Shown here: in pieces, positions 35,407 to 44,401 of the stretch
Layout of the letters: each line of letters begins with the position of its first letter
Position numbering within the stretch: position 1 is the first letter of the stretch
NCBI GenBank assembly: GCA_965229355.1
Contig: OZ245869.1
Location: forward strand, 1,922,001 to 1,986,000
DNA from: GCA-2737725 sp965229355
Lineage (GTDB): Bacteria > Pseudomonadota > Alphaproteobacteria > Rhodospirillales > Rhodospirillaceae
Reading direction: 5' to 3'
Length of the DNA: 64,000 bases
Translations under genes and position numbers: made by a program
Notes under the pieces: model-generated
Told to the model about the DNA's origin: nothing
What the model saw: the letters and a program-made list of their open reading frames with translations, nothing else
The model's database searches: none

Positions 35407-35423
35407 ACAACCGGCCCGGTTGT
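35407..35423 (+). other. Hairpin in the cmk-rpsA spacer
   Basis: ACAACCGG at 35407-35414 is a perfect inverted repeat with CCGGTTGT at 35416-35423, one base apart. No continuous T-run follows (TAACGTTTC), so termination would be weak. It could be partial attenuation or a leader structure for rpsA, whose translation is autoregulated in other bacteria. Confidence 0.45.
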
Positions 35424-35565
35424 TAACGTTTCAGGGCGACCGATGTATCGACTCGGGGATCAACCTCGAGCTTGGATGACCAAAGGCATGGTGCTGATGG
35501 CGTCCTTAAGACCTCCGGACCCAACCGGTGGCCAGAAATAGAAATACCGAAAGGAATACCCTCAC

Positions 35566-37281
35566 ATGGCTTCAACAGCCGCTGCGGTGAAAGAAGATTT
35601 CGCCGCCCTCCTCGAAGAATCATTTCAAAAGAACGACAGCATTCAAGGCACCGTGCTTCATGGCACCGTGATCCGCATCGATGACGACGCCGTCCTGGTG
35701 GACGTGGGTCTGAAGTCGGAAGGCCGTATCCCCGCGAAGGAATTCGCGCGCGGCGGCAAAGAGCTGGAACTGAAAGCTGGCGATCGCGTCGACGTGTTCG
35801 TTGAACGCTACGAAGACTCAGAAGGCTTGATCATTCTGTCGCGCGACAAAGCACGCCGCGAAGAAGCCTGGAACAACCTCGAAGGTCAGCACAAAGAAAA
35901 CGCCCGCGTCGAAGGCATCATCTTCGGCCGCGTCAAAGGCGGTTTCACGGTCGACCTCAACGGCGCTGTGGCCTTCTTGCCAGGCAGCCAAGTGGACATC
36001 CGTCCGGTACGCGATGTGAACCATCTGATGGGTTCGCCGCAAACCTTCCAAATCCTGAAAATGGATCGCGCTCGTGGCAACATCGTTGTCTCGCGCCGCG
36101 CTGTGTTGGAAGAAACCCGCGCTCACGAGCGTTCGAAGCTGATGGAAGACCTGAAAGAAGGTCAAGTGCTGGACGGCGTTGTGAAGAACATCACCGACTA
36201 CGGCGCGTTCGTCGACTTGGGCGGCGTGGACGGCCTGTTGCACGTTACCGACATTTCGTGGAAGCGCGTCAACCATCCGTCAGAAGCTCTGTCGGTTGGC
36301 CAACAAGTTAAAGTGCAAGTCATCCGCTTCAACATGGAAACACAGCGTATTTCGCTGGGCATGAAGCAGCTGGAAGCTGATCCGTGGGAAGGTGCAGTCG
36401 CGAAGTACCCGAAAGACATGCGTCTGAAGGGCCGCGTCACCAACATCACCGACTACGGCGCATTCGTGGAACTGGAAGCGGGCGTCGAAGGCTTGGTCCA
36501 CGTTTCAGAAATGAGCTGGACGAAGAAGAACGTGCATCCGGGCAAGATCGTCTCCACTTCGCAAGAAGTCGACGTCATGGTCTTGGATGTGGATCAAGAG
36601 AAGCGCCGTATCTCGCTGGGCTTGAAACAAACCATGGAAAATCCGTGGTCGTCGTTCCAAGACAAATTCCCGGTGGGCGCTGTCATCGAAGGCGAAATCA
36701 AGAACATCACCGAATTCGGTCTGTTCGTTGGTCTCGACGGCGAAATCGACGGCATGGTGCACCTCTCGGATCTGTCATGGGATCAAGAAGGCGAAGTGGC
36801 CCTCAAGTCCTACCAAAAGGGCACCAGCGTTTCTGCCAAGGTTCTGGATGTTGACGTTGAGAAAGAGCGCATCTCGCTCGGCATCAAGCAACTGACCGGC
36901 GATCCGTTGGCCGAAGCCGCCAGCGGCTTGCAACGTGGCCAAGTTGTCACCTGCGTCGTCAAAGAAGTCGGCGAGTTTGGTTTGGAAGTTCTGGTCAACG
37001 AGACCGTGCCGGGCTTCATCAAGAAGAACGAACTGGCCAAAGAACGTTCAGAGCAACGCCCAGACCGCTTCGCCGTCGGCGAGAAGGTCGATGCGCGCAT
37101 CCTGACCATCGACGCCAAGTCACGCAAGCTGACGCTCTCGATCAAGCAGCGTGAAATGGAAGAAGAAAAGCAAGCCATGGCTGAATTCGGTTCGACCGAT
37201 TCGGGCGCCTCGCTGGGTGACATCCTGGGCGCGGCCATCAAGCAAAAGCAGAAAGAAGCTGCCGATAAGTCGAAAGACTAG
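35566..37281 (+). CDS. rpsA: 30S ribosomal protein S1
   Basis: The 571-residue protein carries six S1 (OB-fold) domains, with repeats visible as VLHGTVIRIDDDAVLVDVGL, NITDYGAFVDLGGVDGLLHV, NITDYGAFVELEAGVEGLVHV-type blocks (quoted in part) and matching ISLGMKQ or ISLGLKQ ends. It binds mRNA on the ribosome and helps initiation. Codon use is strongly biased (GGC, AAC, GAC, CTG), as expected for a highly expressed gene. The ATG has AAAGGA upstream. A long leader of 185 bases precedes it and a strong terminator follows. Confidence 0.97.
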   Translation: MASTAAAVKEDFAALLEESFQKNDSIQGTVLHGTVIRIDDDAVLVDVGLKSEGRIPAKEFARGGKELELKAGDRVDVFVERYEDSEGLIILSRDKARREEAWNNLEGQHKENARVEGIIFGRVKGGFTVDLNGAVAFLPGSQVDIRPVRDVNHLMGSPQTFQILKMDRARGNIVVSRRAVLEETRAHERSKLMEDLKEGQVLDGVVKNITDYGAFVDLGGVDGLLHVTDISWKRVNHPSEALSVGQQVKVQVIRFNMETQRISLGMKQLEADPWEGAVAKYPKDMRLKGRVTNITDYGAFVELEAGVEGLVHVSEMSWTKKNVHPGKIVSTSQEVDVMVLDVDQEKRRISLGLKQTMENPWSSFQDKFPVGAVIEGEIKNITEFGLFVGLDGEIDGMVHLSDLSWDQEGEVALKSYQKGTSVSAKVLDVDVEKERISLGIKQLTGDPLAEAASGLQRGQVVTCVVKEVGEFGLEVLVNETVPGFIKKNELAKERSEQRPDRFAVGEKVDARILTIDAKSRKLTLSIKQREMEEEKQAMAEFGSTDSGASLGDILGAAIKQKQKEAADKSKD

Positions 37282-37317
37282 GCTTCTCAGAATAGCTTTG
37301 ATTGAAGCAAATCTGGC

Positions 37318-37346
37318 GGGCGCCCTCTCAAAAGGGCGCCCGTTTT
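37318..37346 (+). terminator. Intrinsic terminator after rpsA
   Basis: GGGCGCCCT at 37318-37326 pairs perfectly with AGGGCGCCC at 37333-37341, with a CTCAAA loop. GTTTT follows. It closes the aroA-cmk-rpsA unit. Confidence 0.9.
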
Positions 37347-37515
37347 GCGTTTTAAACGCACTTTTTACCCCTAAAAGCCAAGAAACTGTGACTTTTGAGG
37401 GGGTTAGGGCCGTCACCCGTCTTGACTCTGGGCCAATCTCACCCCATCCTTAGGGCTATCCTGTTGATGTAACGGCGTTTTTAGGTCCGTTGACGCCCAG
37501 GAGGGGGAGCGACCA

Positions 37516-37794
37516 ATGACGAAGTCCGAGCTCATTGCCCACATCGCCTCGCGCAATCCGCATTTGTATCAGCGCGATGTGGAACGCATTGTGACGAGCA
37601 TTTTCGATGAGATTTCAAAGGCCTTAAGTCGCGGTGATCGCGTTGAACTGCGTGGCTTCGGTGCCTTCTCGGTGAAGCATCGTGACTCGCGCGTGGGCCG
37701 CAATCCGCGGACCGGGGCTTCCGTGGCGGTGGCTGAGAAAGCCGTGCCTTATTTCAAGACTGGTAAGCAGCTGCGCGATATGATGAACGGCTAA
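37516..37794 (+). CDS. ihfB: Integration host factor beta subunit
   Basis: The 92-residue HU/IHF fold protein starts MTKSELIAHIA and contains RVELRGFGAFSVKHRDSRVG and RNPRTGASV, which form the DNA-bending arm with the intercalating Pro. Its position directly after rpsA is the classical place of the beta subunit. It would pair with IhfA, encoded elsewhere, to bend DNA at specific sites. GGAGGGGGAG precedes the ATG. The stop lies within the 18-base palindrome CTAAGCCCTAGGGCTTAG (37792-37809). Confidence 0.94.
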   Translation: MTKSELIAHIASRNPHLYQRDVERIVTSIFDEISKALSRGDRVELRGFGAFSVKHRDSRVGRNPRTGASVAVAEKAVPYFKTGKQLRDMMNG

Positions 37795-37807
37795 GCCCTA
37801 GGGCTTA

Positions 37808-38167
37808 GTGTTCAGCGCAGCCGTTTACCTCATCGGACATCACGTGAAGATCATCAACACACTCATTGCCATCATCGTGGCGGTGCTTGTTGTGCTGTTT
37901 GCGGTCTCAAATCGCGATGTTGTGGTGGTTCAAATCTGGCCGTTTCCGCTCCGCATCGAGGCTGGGCTTTACGCGATTATCCTGTTTGCGGTGCTGATCG
38001 GTTTTATGTTTGGCACCGTGGCGGCGTGGATGGGTGGGCACCGTAAGCGCGCCGAGCTGCGTGCCGCCAAGAAACGTATGCGCGAGATGGAACAAAGCTT
38101 GGCCAAGCAACAAGCCGATCTCGCGGCAGCACGCGCAAAAGCTGAATTATCCAGCACGCCGTCTTAA
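37808..38167 (+). CDS. LapA-domain (DUF1049) membrane protein
   Basis: This 119-residue protein has two membrane spans (about residues 16-36 and 52-74) joined by FAVSNRDVVVVQIWPFP, the typical LapA-domain signature, and a C-terminal coiled-coil of Ala, Lys, Arg and Glu. In E. coli, LapA/LapB proteins control LPS synthesis; this alphaproteobacterial relative has no LapB next to it. The start is uncertain: a GTG at 37808, used here, or a GTG at 37844 with CGGAC upstream, which would give the more usual short N-terminus. Confidence 0.8.
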   Translation: MFSAAVYLIGHHVKIINTLIAIIVAVLVVLFAVSNRDVVVVQIWPFPLRIEAGLYAIILFAVLIGFMFGTVAAWMGGHRKRAELRAAKKRMREMEQSLAKQQADLAAARAKAELSSTPS

Positions 38168-38227
38168 TCATAACATTGCGTGTTCCACTTCTCCCTTTGA
38201 TGGATGAAGTGTGATAAACCCCCGCTC

Positions 38228-38968
38228 ATGACAAACGCAAAGACCACACTTTCAAAAATCCGCAATCCCATCTTCTGCGCTCTTGATACATCTGACCTCG
38301 GTCAGGCGACCTCGTGGGCTGCAAAGCTGGCCGATACGGTGGGCGGCGTGAAACTGGGCCTGGAGTTCTTTAACGCCCAGGGGCCGAAGGGCATTAAAGA
38401 AGTCATGCGCGCGAGTGAGCTGCCGCTGTTCCTGGATTTGAAGTTTCACGACATCCCCAACACGGTCGCCGGTGCTGTGAAGTCGGTGGTGCCGTTAAAG
38501 CCTGCCATCATCAACGTACACTGTGCGGGTGGTCGCGTGATGATGGAAGCGGCCGCCAAAGCTGCGCGTGATGCAGCAGAAGAGAATTTAGTGGACCGCC
38601 CGCTGGTGATCGGCGTGACAGTGCTGACCAGCATGGACGATGCCGATTTGAACGAAACCGGTGTGCCCGGTCCGACGTTCGATCAGGTGCGCCGCTTGGC
38701 CGAGCTTGCAAAAATCGCAGGCCTTGATGGTGTTGTCTGCTCGCCGCATGAAGCCGAGACGCTGCGCAAAGATTTGGGCCCGAACTTTAAACTGATCACG
38801 CCGGGCGTGCGCCCCGTGTGGGCCGCCACGAACGATCAAAAGCGCATCATGACGCCGGCTGAAGCATTAGGTGTAGGCGCTGATTATGTGGTGATTGGTC
38901 GTCCCATCACGGCGGCCCCTGATCAGGCCGCTGCGGCTAAACGTATCGTCATGGAGTTGGCTGCTTAA
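38228..38968 (+). CDS. pyrF: Orotidine 5'-phosphate decarboxylase
   Basis: The 246-residue TIM-barrel enzyme makes UMP from OMP. NPIFCALDTSDL is the first strand with the substrate-binding Asp, and DLKFHDIPNTV carries the catalytic Lys-Asp set (D-x-K-x-x-D). GVRPVWAATNDQKR and VIGRPITAAPD are the phosphate-binding ends. I start it at the ATG at 38228; an ATG at 38204 in frame would add eight residues. It is 21 bases before trpF. Confidence 0.95.
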   Translation: MTNAKTTLSKIRNPIFCALDTSDLGQATSWAAKLADTVGGVKLGLEFFNAQGPKGIKEVMRASELPLFLDLKFHDIPNTVAGAVKSVVPLKPAIINVHCAGGRVMMEAAAKAARDAAEENLVDRPLVIGVTVLTSMDDADLNETGVPGPTFDQVRRLAELAKIAGLDGVVCSPHEAETLRKDLGPNFKLITPGVRPVWAATNDQKRIMTPAEALGVGADYVVIGRPITAAPDQAAAAKRIVMELAA

Positions 38969-38989
38969 CGCGCAGTCATTACGTTCACC

Positions 38990-39658
38990 ATGTCGGTTGC
39001 TGTTAAAATCTGTGGGCTCACGACCGAGGAAGGCTTAACCGCTGCCGTCGATGCGGGGGCCGATTACGTGGGCTTTGTGTTCTTCCGCCGCTCACCCCGC
39101 TTCATTGATGCAGCGGATGCAGCGCCTCTGGTTCTGTCTGTGCCGCGCAACGTCACGCCTGTGGGATTGTTTGTTGATCCGACCAATGCGGATATTGAAC
39201 AAGTCCTGAACGTGGCACCCTTAAGCCTCATTCAGCTTCATGGCGCTGAAACGCCTGAGCGCGTGGCAGAGGTTTCAAGAACCTTCGGCGTGAAAACCAT
39301 GAAGGCGCTTGGAGTGTCCTCGCAAGCGGATGTGGTTGCAGCTTCGGCCTATGTCGGTGCGGCAGACTGGTTGTTGTTCGATGCCAAGCCGCCTAAGGAT
39401 GCAACGCGCCCTGGCGGTAACGCCGTGGCGTTCCAATGGAGCCTGATGCGTGGCTACTTAAGCAGCACGCCTTGGATGCTTGCGGGCGGCTTAACAGCGT
39501 CCAACGTGGCACAGGCTATCGCAGCCTCGGGGGCCACGGCCGTGGATGTGTCCTCGGGCGTTGAAAGTAAGCCTGGCATCAAGAGTGCGGGCAAAATTCG
39601 CGCCTTTATTAAAGCGGTGCGGACGATCCACGGGCAGTCGACGCCCAATACCCGCTGA
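38990..39658 (+). CDS. trpF: Phosphoribosylanthranilate isomerase
   Basis: The 222-residue TIM barrel starts with VKICGLTTEEGL, which contains the catalytic Cys. FVFFRRSPRF, LIQLHGAET, LLFDAKPP (catalytic Asp) and DVSSGVESKPGIKSAGKI follow in the standard order. It catalyses the third step from anthranilate to tryptophan. The gene is the first of trpF-trpB-trpA, with 122 bases before trpB. Confidence 0.95.
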   Translation: MSVAVKICGLTTEEGLTAAVDAGADYVGFVFFRRSPRFIDAADAAPLVLSVPRNVTPVGLFVDPTNADIEQVLNVAPLSLIQLHGAETPERVAEVSRTFGVKTMKALGVSSQADVVAASAYVGAADWLLFDAKPPKDATRPGGNAVAFQWSLMRGYLSSTPWMLAGGLTASNVAQAIAASGATAVDVSSGVESKPGIKSAGKIRAFIKAVRTIHGQSTPNTR

Positions 39659-39780
39659 AACAACGCTCTACCTTATTGATATTTATGGATTTTTACCCAA
39701 CGTTCGGGTCTTGGGTTCAGGCCGTTCGCGGGGTATAAGACCGCCTCGCTTTAAAGCAAGTTTTGAAGGTTTATCGACAA

Positions 39781-41013
39781 ATGACTTTGGCGACGACACC
39801 GGTATTGACCCCCAACACGTATCGCGCAGGCGCGGACGAAAATGGCCACTTTGGCATTTTCGGCGGGCGCTATGTGGCTGAGACTTTGATGCCGCTGATC
39901 CTGGACGTTGAAAAAGCCTACAACGCCGCCAAAGCCGATCCGAAATTCCAAGCCGAGATCAAATCGTACAACATGCACTACGCGGGTCGCCCCAGCGCGT
40001 TCTATTACGCTGAACGCCTGACAGAAAATCTGGGCGGCGCGAAAATCTACTTCAAACGCGAAGAGCTGAACCACACGGGTTCGCACAAGATCAACAATTG
40101 CCTTGGCCAAATTTTGCTCGCGATGCGCATGGGCAAGAAGCGCATCATTGCTGAGACCGGGGCCGGTCAGCATGGCGTGGCCACTGCCACCGTCTGCGCG
40201 CGCTTTGGTTTGAAGTGCGTTGTGTATATGGGCACCAAAGATATCGAGCGCCAAAAGCCCAATGTCTTCCGTATGAAGCTGTTGGGGGCTGAAGTGTGCC
40301 CCGTCGAAAAGGGCACGGGCACTTTAAAAGACGCCATGAACGAAGCGTTGCGTGATTGGGTCGCAAATGTCGACAGCACTTATTACTGCATCGGCACCGC
40401 CGCAGGTCCGCATCCATACCCAACCATGGTCCGCGATTTCCAATCAGTGATCGGCAATGAAGTGCGCGAACAAATTCAGGAAGCCGAAGGCCGCTTGCCT
40501 GATTCAATCGTTGCCTGCATCGGCGGTGGCTCTAATGCGATCGGACTGTTCCATCCGTTCTTGGATGATGCATCTGTGAAGATCATCGGCGTTGAAGCTG
40601 CGGGTCGCGGCATTCCGTCGGGCGAGCATGCGGCATCACTGACGGGCGGCGAGCCCGGCGTGCTGCATGGTAACCGCACCTATCTGCTGCAAGATAAAAA
40701 CGGCCAGATCAAAGACGCGCATTCCATCTCAGCGGGTCTTGATTATCCGGGCATCGGCCCTGAGCATTCATGGCTGAACGATGTAAAGCGCGTGCAATAC
40801 GTTTCGGCGACAGACGATGAAGCGCTGAACGCGTTCCAAATCTGCTCGAAGTTGGAAGGGATTATTCCCGCCCTTGAAACTGCACACGCCCTGGCCCATG
40901 TGTTGAAAATCGCGCCGACGTTGCCCAAAGATCATTTGATGGTCGTGTGCATGTCGGGCCGTGGCGACAAAGATGTGTTCGCCATTGCCGACGCGCTCGG
41001 CACCAAGATGTAA
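39781..41013 (+). CDS. trpB: Tryptophan synthase beta chain
   Basis: The 410-residue PLP enzyme joins indole and serine. LNHTGSHKINN holds the PLP-binding Lys, AETGAGQHGVATA is the loop with the catalytic Glu, and CIGGGSNAIG binds the PLP phosphate. It works in a complex with TrpA, encoded 14 bases downstream. The ATG at 39781 is chosen; a TTG six codons upstream is also in frame. Confidence 0.97.
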   Translation: MTLATTPVLTPNTYRAGADENGHFGIFGGRYVAETLMPLILDVEKAYNAAKADPKFQAEIKSYNMHYAGRPSAFYYAERLTENLGGAKIYFKREELNHTGSHKINNCLGQILLAMRMGKKRIIAETGAGQHGVATATVCARFGLKCVVYMGTKDIERQKPNVFRMKLLGAEVCPVEKGTGTLKDAMNEALRDWVANVDSTYYCIGTAAGPHPYPTMVRDFQSVIGNEVREQIQEAEGRLPDSIVACIGGGSNAIGLFHPFLDDASVKIIGVEAAGRGIPSGEHAASLTGGEPGVLHGNRTYLLQDKNGQIKDAHSISAGLDYPGIGPEHSWLNDVKRVQYVSATDDEALNAFQICSKLEGIIPALETAHALAHVLKIAPTLPKDHLMVVCMSGRGDKDVFAIADALGTKM

Positions 41014-41027
41014 GCAAAGCGCTGAAT

Positions 41028-41840
41028 ATGTCTCGTATCACCAAACGTTTTGAGGCGCTGAAAGCGCAAGGTCGCTCTGGTCTGGTCACGTTCGTTACTG
41101 CGGGCGACCCGGACATGAAGACGTTCCAGAAAATCTTAAACGGGTTACCGGCGGCTGGCGCTGACGTGATCGAAGTGGGTGTGCCCTTTTCCGATCCCAT
41201 GGCTGATGGCCCGGCGATTCAGTTGTCCAGCCAGCGTGCGTTAAAGCACGACGTTGGCTTGAAGGATATTTTTGCGGCTGTGGCTGACTTCCGTAAAATT
41301 GATGCCGATACGCCGATTGTGCTGATGGGCTACTACAATCCGATCTATCGCTATGGCGTTGATGCGTTTGCCAAAGAAGCCGTTGCTGCGGGTGTGGATG
41401 GTGTGATCATCGTTGATCTGCCGCCGGAAGAAGCCAACGAATTGCTGCCCGCGCTGAACAAGCACGGCTTGCACATGATCTTCCTGACGGCACCCACATC
41501 TAGCGATGCGCGCTTGCCTGCGATCCTTAGCAACGCATCGGGCTTTGTGTATTACGTCGCCGTTGCAGGCGTGACAGGTACCAAGTCAGCTGATGAAGAG
41601 TCTGTCAAACAAGCCATGACGCGCCTTCGTGCGCACACCAAGCTGCCGATTGCGGTGGGCTTTGGCATTAAGACGCCTCAACAAGCTAAAACCATTGGCG
41701 CGCTGTGTGATGCGGCGGTGGTGGGCTCGGCGATTATCGATGTTGTGGCGGAATCGTATCAGAAGAACGGCGTAAACGGCGATGCAATCGCGTCTGACGT
41801 CCACCGCTTTGTTAAAGATTTAGCCGGAGGCCTGCGTTAA
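41028..41840 (+). CDS. trpA: Tryptophan synthase alpha chain
   Basis: The 270-residue TIM barrel cleaves indole-3-glycerol phosphate. LVTFVTAGDPD, IEVGVPFSDPMADGP (with catalytic Glu and Asp) and AVGFGIKTPQQA are family motifs. It forms an alpha2beta2 complex with TrpB and channels indole. The TAA lies inside a 24-base perfect palindrome (41830-41853) before accD. Confidence 0.96.
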   Translation: MSRITKRFEALKAQGRSGLVTFVTAGDPDMKTFQKILNGLPAAGADVIEVGVPFSDPMADGPAIQLSSQRALKHDVGLKDIFAAVADFRKIDADTPIVLMGYYNPIYRYGVDAFAKEAVAAGVDGVIIVDLPPEEANELLPALNKHGLHMIFLTAPTSSDARLPAILSNASGFVYYVAVAGVTGTKSADEESVKQAMTRLRAHTKLPIAVGFGIKTPQQAKTIGALCDAAVVGSAIIDVVAESYQKNGVNGDAIASDVHRFVKDLAGGLR

Positions 41841-41853
41841 ATTTAACGCAGGC
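41830..41853. other. Perfect palindrome across the trpA stop codon
   Basis: The 24 bases from GCCTGCGTTAAA to TTTAACGCAGGC are a perfect palindrome. In RNA this makes a stem of about ten pairs with the trpA stop in the tip. No T-run follows, so it is not a standard terminator; it may limit read-through into accD or stabilise the upstream mRNA. Confidence 0.6.
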
Positions 41854-41911
41854 ATGTATCAATCAGTGCGCTCGACGAAGCGCACGCGGTCTTGGCCTGG
41901 AGAGAGAAACG

Positions 41912-42877
41912 ATGAATTGGTTGACCAATTTCGTTCGGCCCAAAATTCAGAAGTTGGTGCGCCCCAAAGAGGTGCCTGACAATCTGTGGGCGCAATGCCC
42001 AAAGTGCAGCGAGATGATTTTCCATCGCGAGCTGGAAAAGAATTTGCGCGTTTGTATTCACTGCGGCCATCACCTGCGTATGCCGGTGCGCATGCGCTTG
42101 AAGATGTTGTTTGATAACGAACAGTGGACCGAGATTGAGCAGCCGTCGGTGGCCCCCGATCCGCTTCGTTTCAAAGACCGCAAGCGTTACAGCGACCGTT
42201 TGAAAGAATCGCAAAGCAAAACCGGCCTGAAAGACGGCGTGGTTGTGGCGCACGGTGCCATGGGCGGCATCAATGCTGTCGTCGCGGCGTTTGAATTTGA
42301 TTTCATGGGCGGCTCGATGGGCGTGGCCGTCGGTGAAGCGTTGATTTCCGCTGCTGAACTGGCCGTGCTGCAAGAATCACCTTTGATCGTGCTGCCGTCA
42401 TCGGGCGGTGCCCGCATGCAGGAAGGCATTTTGTCACTGATGCAAATGGCGCGCACGACTGTGGCCGTTGATAAAGTGCGCGAGAAAGGCTTGCCTTATA
42501 TCGTTGTGCTGACCGATCCCACCACAGGTGGGGTGACTGCGTCGTTCGCCATGCTGGGCGATGTCGCGATTGCCGAACCGGGCGCCATTATTGGTTTTGC
42601 CGGTGCGCGCGTGATTGAACAAACCATCCGTGAAAAATTGCCCGAAGGCTTCCAGCGCTCTGAATACCTGATGGAACACGGCATGGTGGACATGGTGGTG
42701 CACCGCCATGAACTGCGCGCGAAGCTGATCCAACTGATCAGCTTATTGCTGCAAAAAAGTCCGTCGGGTGATGTGTTGAACCTCACGCCGTCCGCGCGCC
42801 GTCGCAAACCTGAAGACCGCGCCGAAGCGCCGCCCGACCCGACTGTTCCGGACATGGCTTACGACGATAAAGACTAA
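41912..42877 (+). CDS. accD: Acetyl-CoA carboxylase carboxyltransferase beta subunit
   Basis: The 321-residue protein carries an N-terminal zinc ribbon (CPKC at about residue 29, CIHC at about 48) and a crotonase-like carboxyltransferase domain with SSGGARMQEGILSLMQMA and PTTGGVTASFAMLGD. With AccA it moves the carboxyl group from biotin to acetyl-CoA, giving malonyl-CoA for fatty acids. GGAGAGAG precedes the ATG. The C-terminal 30 residues are a charged Pro-rich tail. folC follows after 29 bases; accD-folC is a widely conserved pair. Confidence 0.96.
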   Translation: MNWLTNFVRPKIQKLVRPKEVPDNLWAQCPKCSEMIFHRELEKNLRVCIHCGHHLRMPVRMRLKMLFDNEQWTEIEQPSVAPDPLRFKDRKRYSDRLKESQSKTGLKDGVVVAHGAMGGINAVVAAFEFDFMGGSMGVAVGEALISAAELAVLQESPLIVLPSSGGARMQEGILSLMQMARTTVAVDKVREKGLPYIVVLTDPTTGGVTASFAMLGDVAIAEPGAIIGFAGARVIEQTIREKLPEGFQRSEYLMEHGMVDMVVHRHELRAKLIQLISLLLQKSPSGDVLNLTPSARRRKPEDRAEAPPDPTVPDMAYDDKD

Positions 42878-42906
42878 CGTCGGCTGAAGGCAGCATTGAT
42901 AGATCA

Positions 42907-44214
42907 ATGAGCGATACCGCTGCTGAAAACCCGGAAGTCCAATTGGCGTTAGAGCGTTTCACGACGCTCTATCCGAAACTTATAGATTTATCGCTTGATC
43001 GGATGCGTCGGTTGCTGGCCGATCTTGGCAATCCCCACGAACGGTTGCCGCCCGTGATCCATGTTGCTGGCACCAATGGCAAAGGCTCGACCATTGCCGC
43101 CATGCGCGCGGTCTTAGAGGCCAGCGGCTACAAGGTTCACGTTTATACGTCTCCGCACTTGGTGCGCTTCGCCGAACGCATCCGGCTTGTCGGATCACTC
43201 GTGGATGAAGGCTTGCTGGCCGAATTGCTGCGTCATGTGGAAGAGGCGAACGCAGGCAAACCCATCACGTTCTTTGAGGTGACAACCGCTGTGGCATTTC
43301 TGGCCTTCAGCCGTATCCCTGCCGATGCCGTGCTGCTGGAAACAGGTTTAGGCGGCACGTTCGATGCCACCAACGTGATCGAAAAACCCCTCGTTACGGC
43401 CATTGCATCCATCTCGATGGATCACATGCAGTACTTGGGCGATACGCTGCCCAAGATTGCGCAGGAAAAAGCCAACATCATGAAGCCCGGCGTGCCGTGT
43501 GTAACGGCGGCGCAAGATCCCTCGGTCATGGATGTGCTCACGGCAACAGCCGCGCGTGTTGGTACGGTGTTGAAAGCGCAAGATCGCGATTGGCGCATTA
43601 TGGCTGAGCGGGGTGGCCTTACGTTTACAGGTGAGCGCGAAACGTGGAAAACGCCCGAGCCCAATTTGCTGGGGCGTCATCAACACCAGAACATCGGTTT
43701 GGCATTATCAGCGTTAGAGCAATCAGGATTTGCTATTCCGGCCTTTGGGTTGCGAAGCGGTATGCGCAACATCTATTGGCCCGCCCGCGCACAGAAACTT
43801 AAAGACGGTCCGATTGTGACCACGCTCTCGTGGGCGTGCGAGGCGTGGTTGGATGGGGGCCATAACGAAGGTGGGGGCCGCGTGCTCGCCGACCTCATCG
43901 ACGAGCATTGGGCCGACCAGCCATTGCACGTCATTGCAGGGATGCTGACCACCAAAGCCGCCGAAGACTTCCTGGTTCATTTGGCGCCACGTGCCGCATC
44001 TTTTACAGCGGTTCCTGTTCCGGGCCACGCGGCGGCTTATACGCCTGATGATTTGTGTGCTGCGGCAGCCCGCGTGAGTTTCCCCAATCCGAGTGCCGCC
44101 GATTCCGTGTTGGCCGCTGTCGAGCAGATTAAAGCGACTGCAAACGGTCGTTTCCGGGTGTTGATCTGCGGCTCGCTGTATTTGGCGGGCGAAGTCTTGA
44201 AAGAAAACAGCTGA
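42907..44214 (+). CDS. folC: Dihydrofolate/folylpolyglutamate synthase
   Basis: The 435-residue Mur-ligase-type enzyme adds glutamate to folates, and in many bacteria also makes dihydrofolate. HVAGTNGKGST is the ATP loop, TSPHLVRFAERI the folate-site motif, and LLETGLGGTFDATN the central Mg-binding block. DGGHNEGGG, the ribose-site motif, normally reads DGAHNP or similar, so this version is slightly divergent. It is the last gene of the rightward block; convergent genes start beyond parS. Confidence 0.94.
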   Translation: MSDTAAENPEVQLALERFTTLYPKLIDLSLDRMRRLLADLGNPHERLPPVIHVAGTNGKGSTIAAMRAVLEASGYKVHVYTSPHLVRFAERIRLVGSLVDEGLLAELLRHVEEANAGKPITFFEVTTAVAFLAFSRIPADAVLLETGLGGTFDATNVIEKPLVTAIASISMDHMQYLGDTLPKIAQEKANIMKPGVPCVTAAQDPSVMDVLTATAARVGTVLKAQDRDWRIMAERGGLTFTGERETWKTPEPNLLGRHQHQNIGLALSALEQSGFAIPAFGLRSGMRNIYWPARAQKLKDGPIVTTLSWACEAWLDGGHNEGGGRVLADLIDEHWADQPLHVIAGMLTTKAAEDFLVHLAPRAASFTAVPVPGHAAAYTPDDLCAAAARVSFPNPSAADSVLAAVEQIKATANGRFRVLICGSLYLAGEVLKENS

Positions 44215-44356
44215 GACGACGTTTTCGCGCGCACGAAAATTCATGCACGCATCTCACGTACTCCCCCAATCCGCCTGCATAAATCCTGCAAATGCAGGGC
44301 GCGCCGAGAAAACCCGAAAACGTTTTCCACAAAAACGATCAGCACTGTTCGTCCAT

Positions 44357-44372
44357 TGTTTCACGTGAAACA
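44357..44372. promoter_or_regulatory. parS chromosome partitioning site
   Basis: The sequence TGTTTCACGTGAAACA is an exact 16-base match to the ParB-binding parS consensus, extended to an 18-base palindrome by one base on each side. It lies in the 187-bp gap between convergent folC and a hypothetical gene. Near it are CCTGCA-AA-TGCAGG (44285-44298) and a DnaA-box-like TTTTCCACA around 44323. ParB spreads from parS, and these sites mark the origin region. I saw no second full parS in the window. Confidence 0.92.
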
Positions 44373-44401
44373 AATTGCGCCAAAGGCGACCAACAATTTG
44401 T

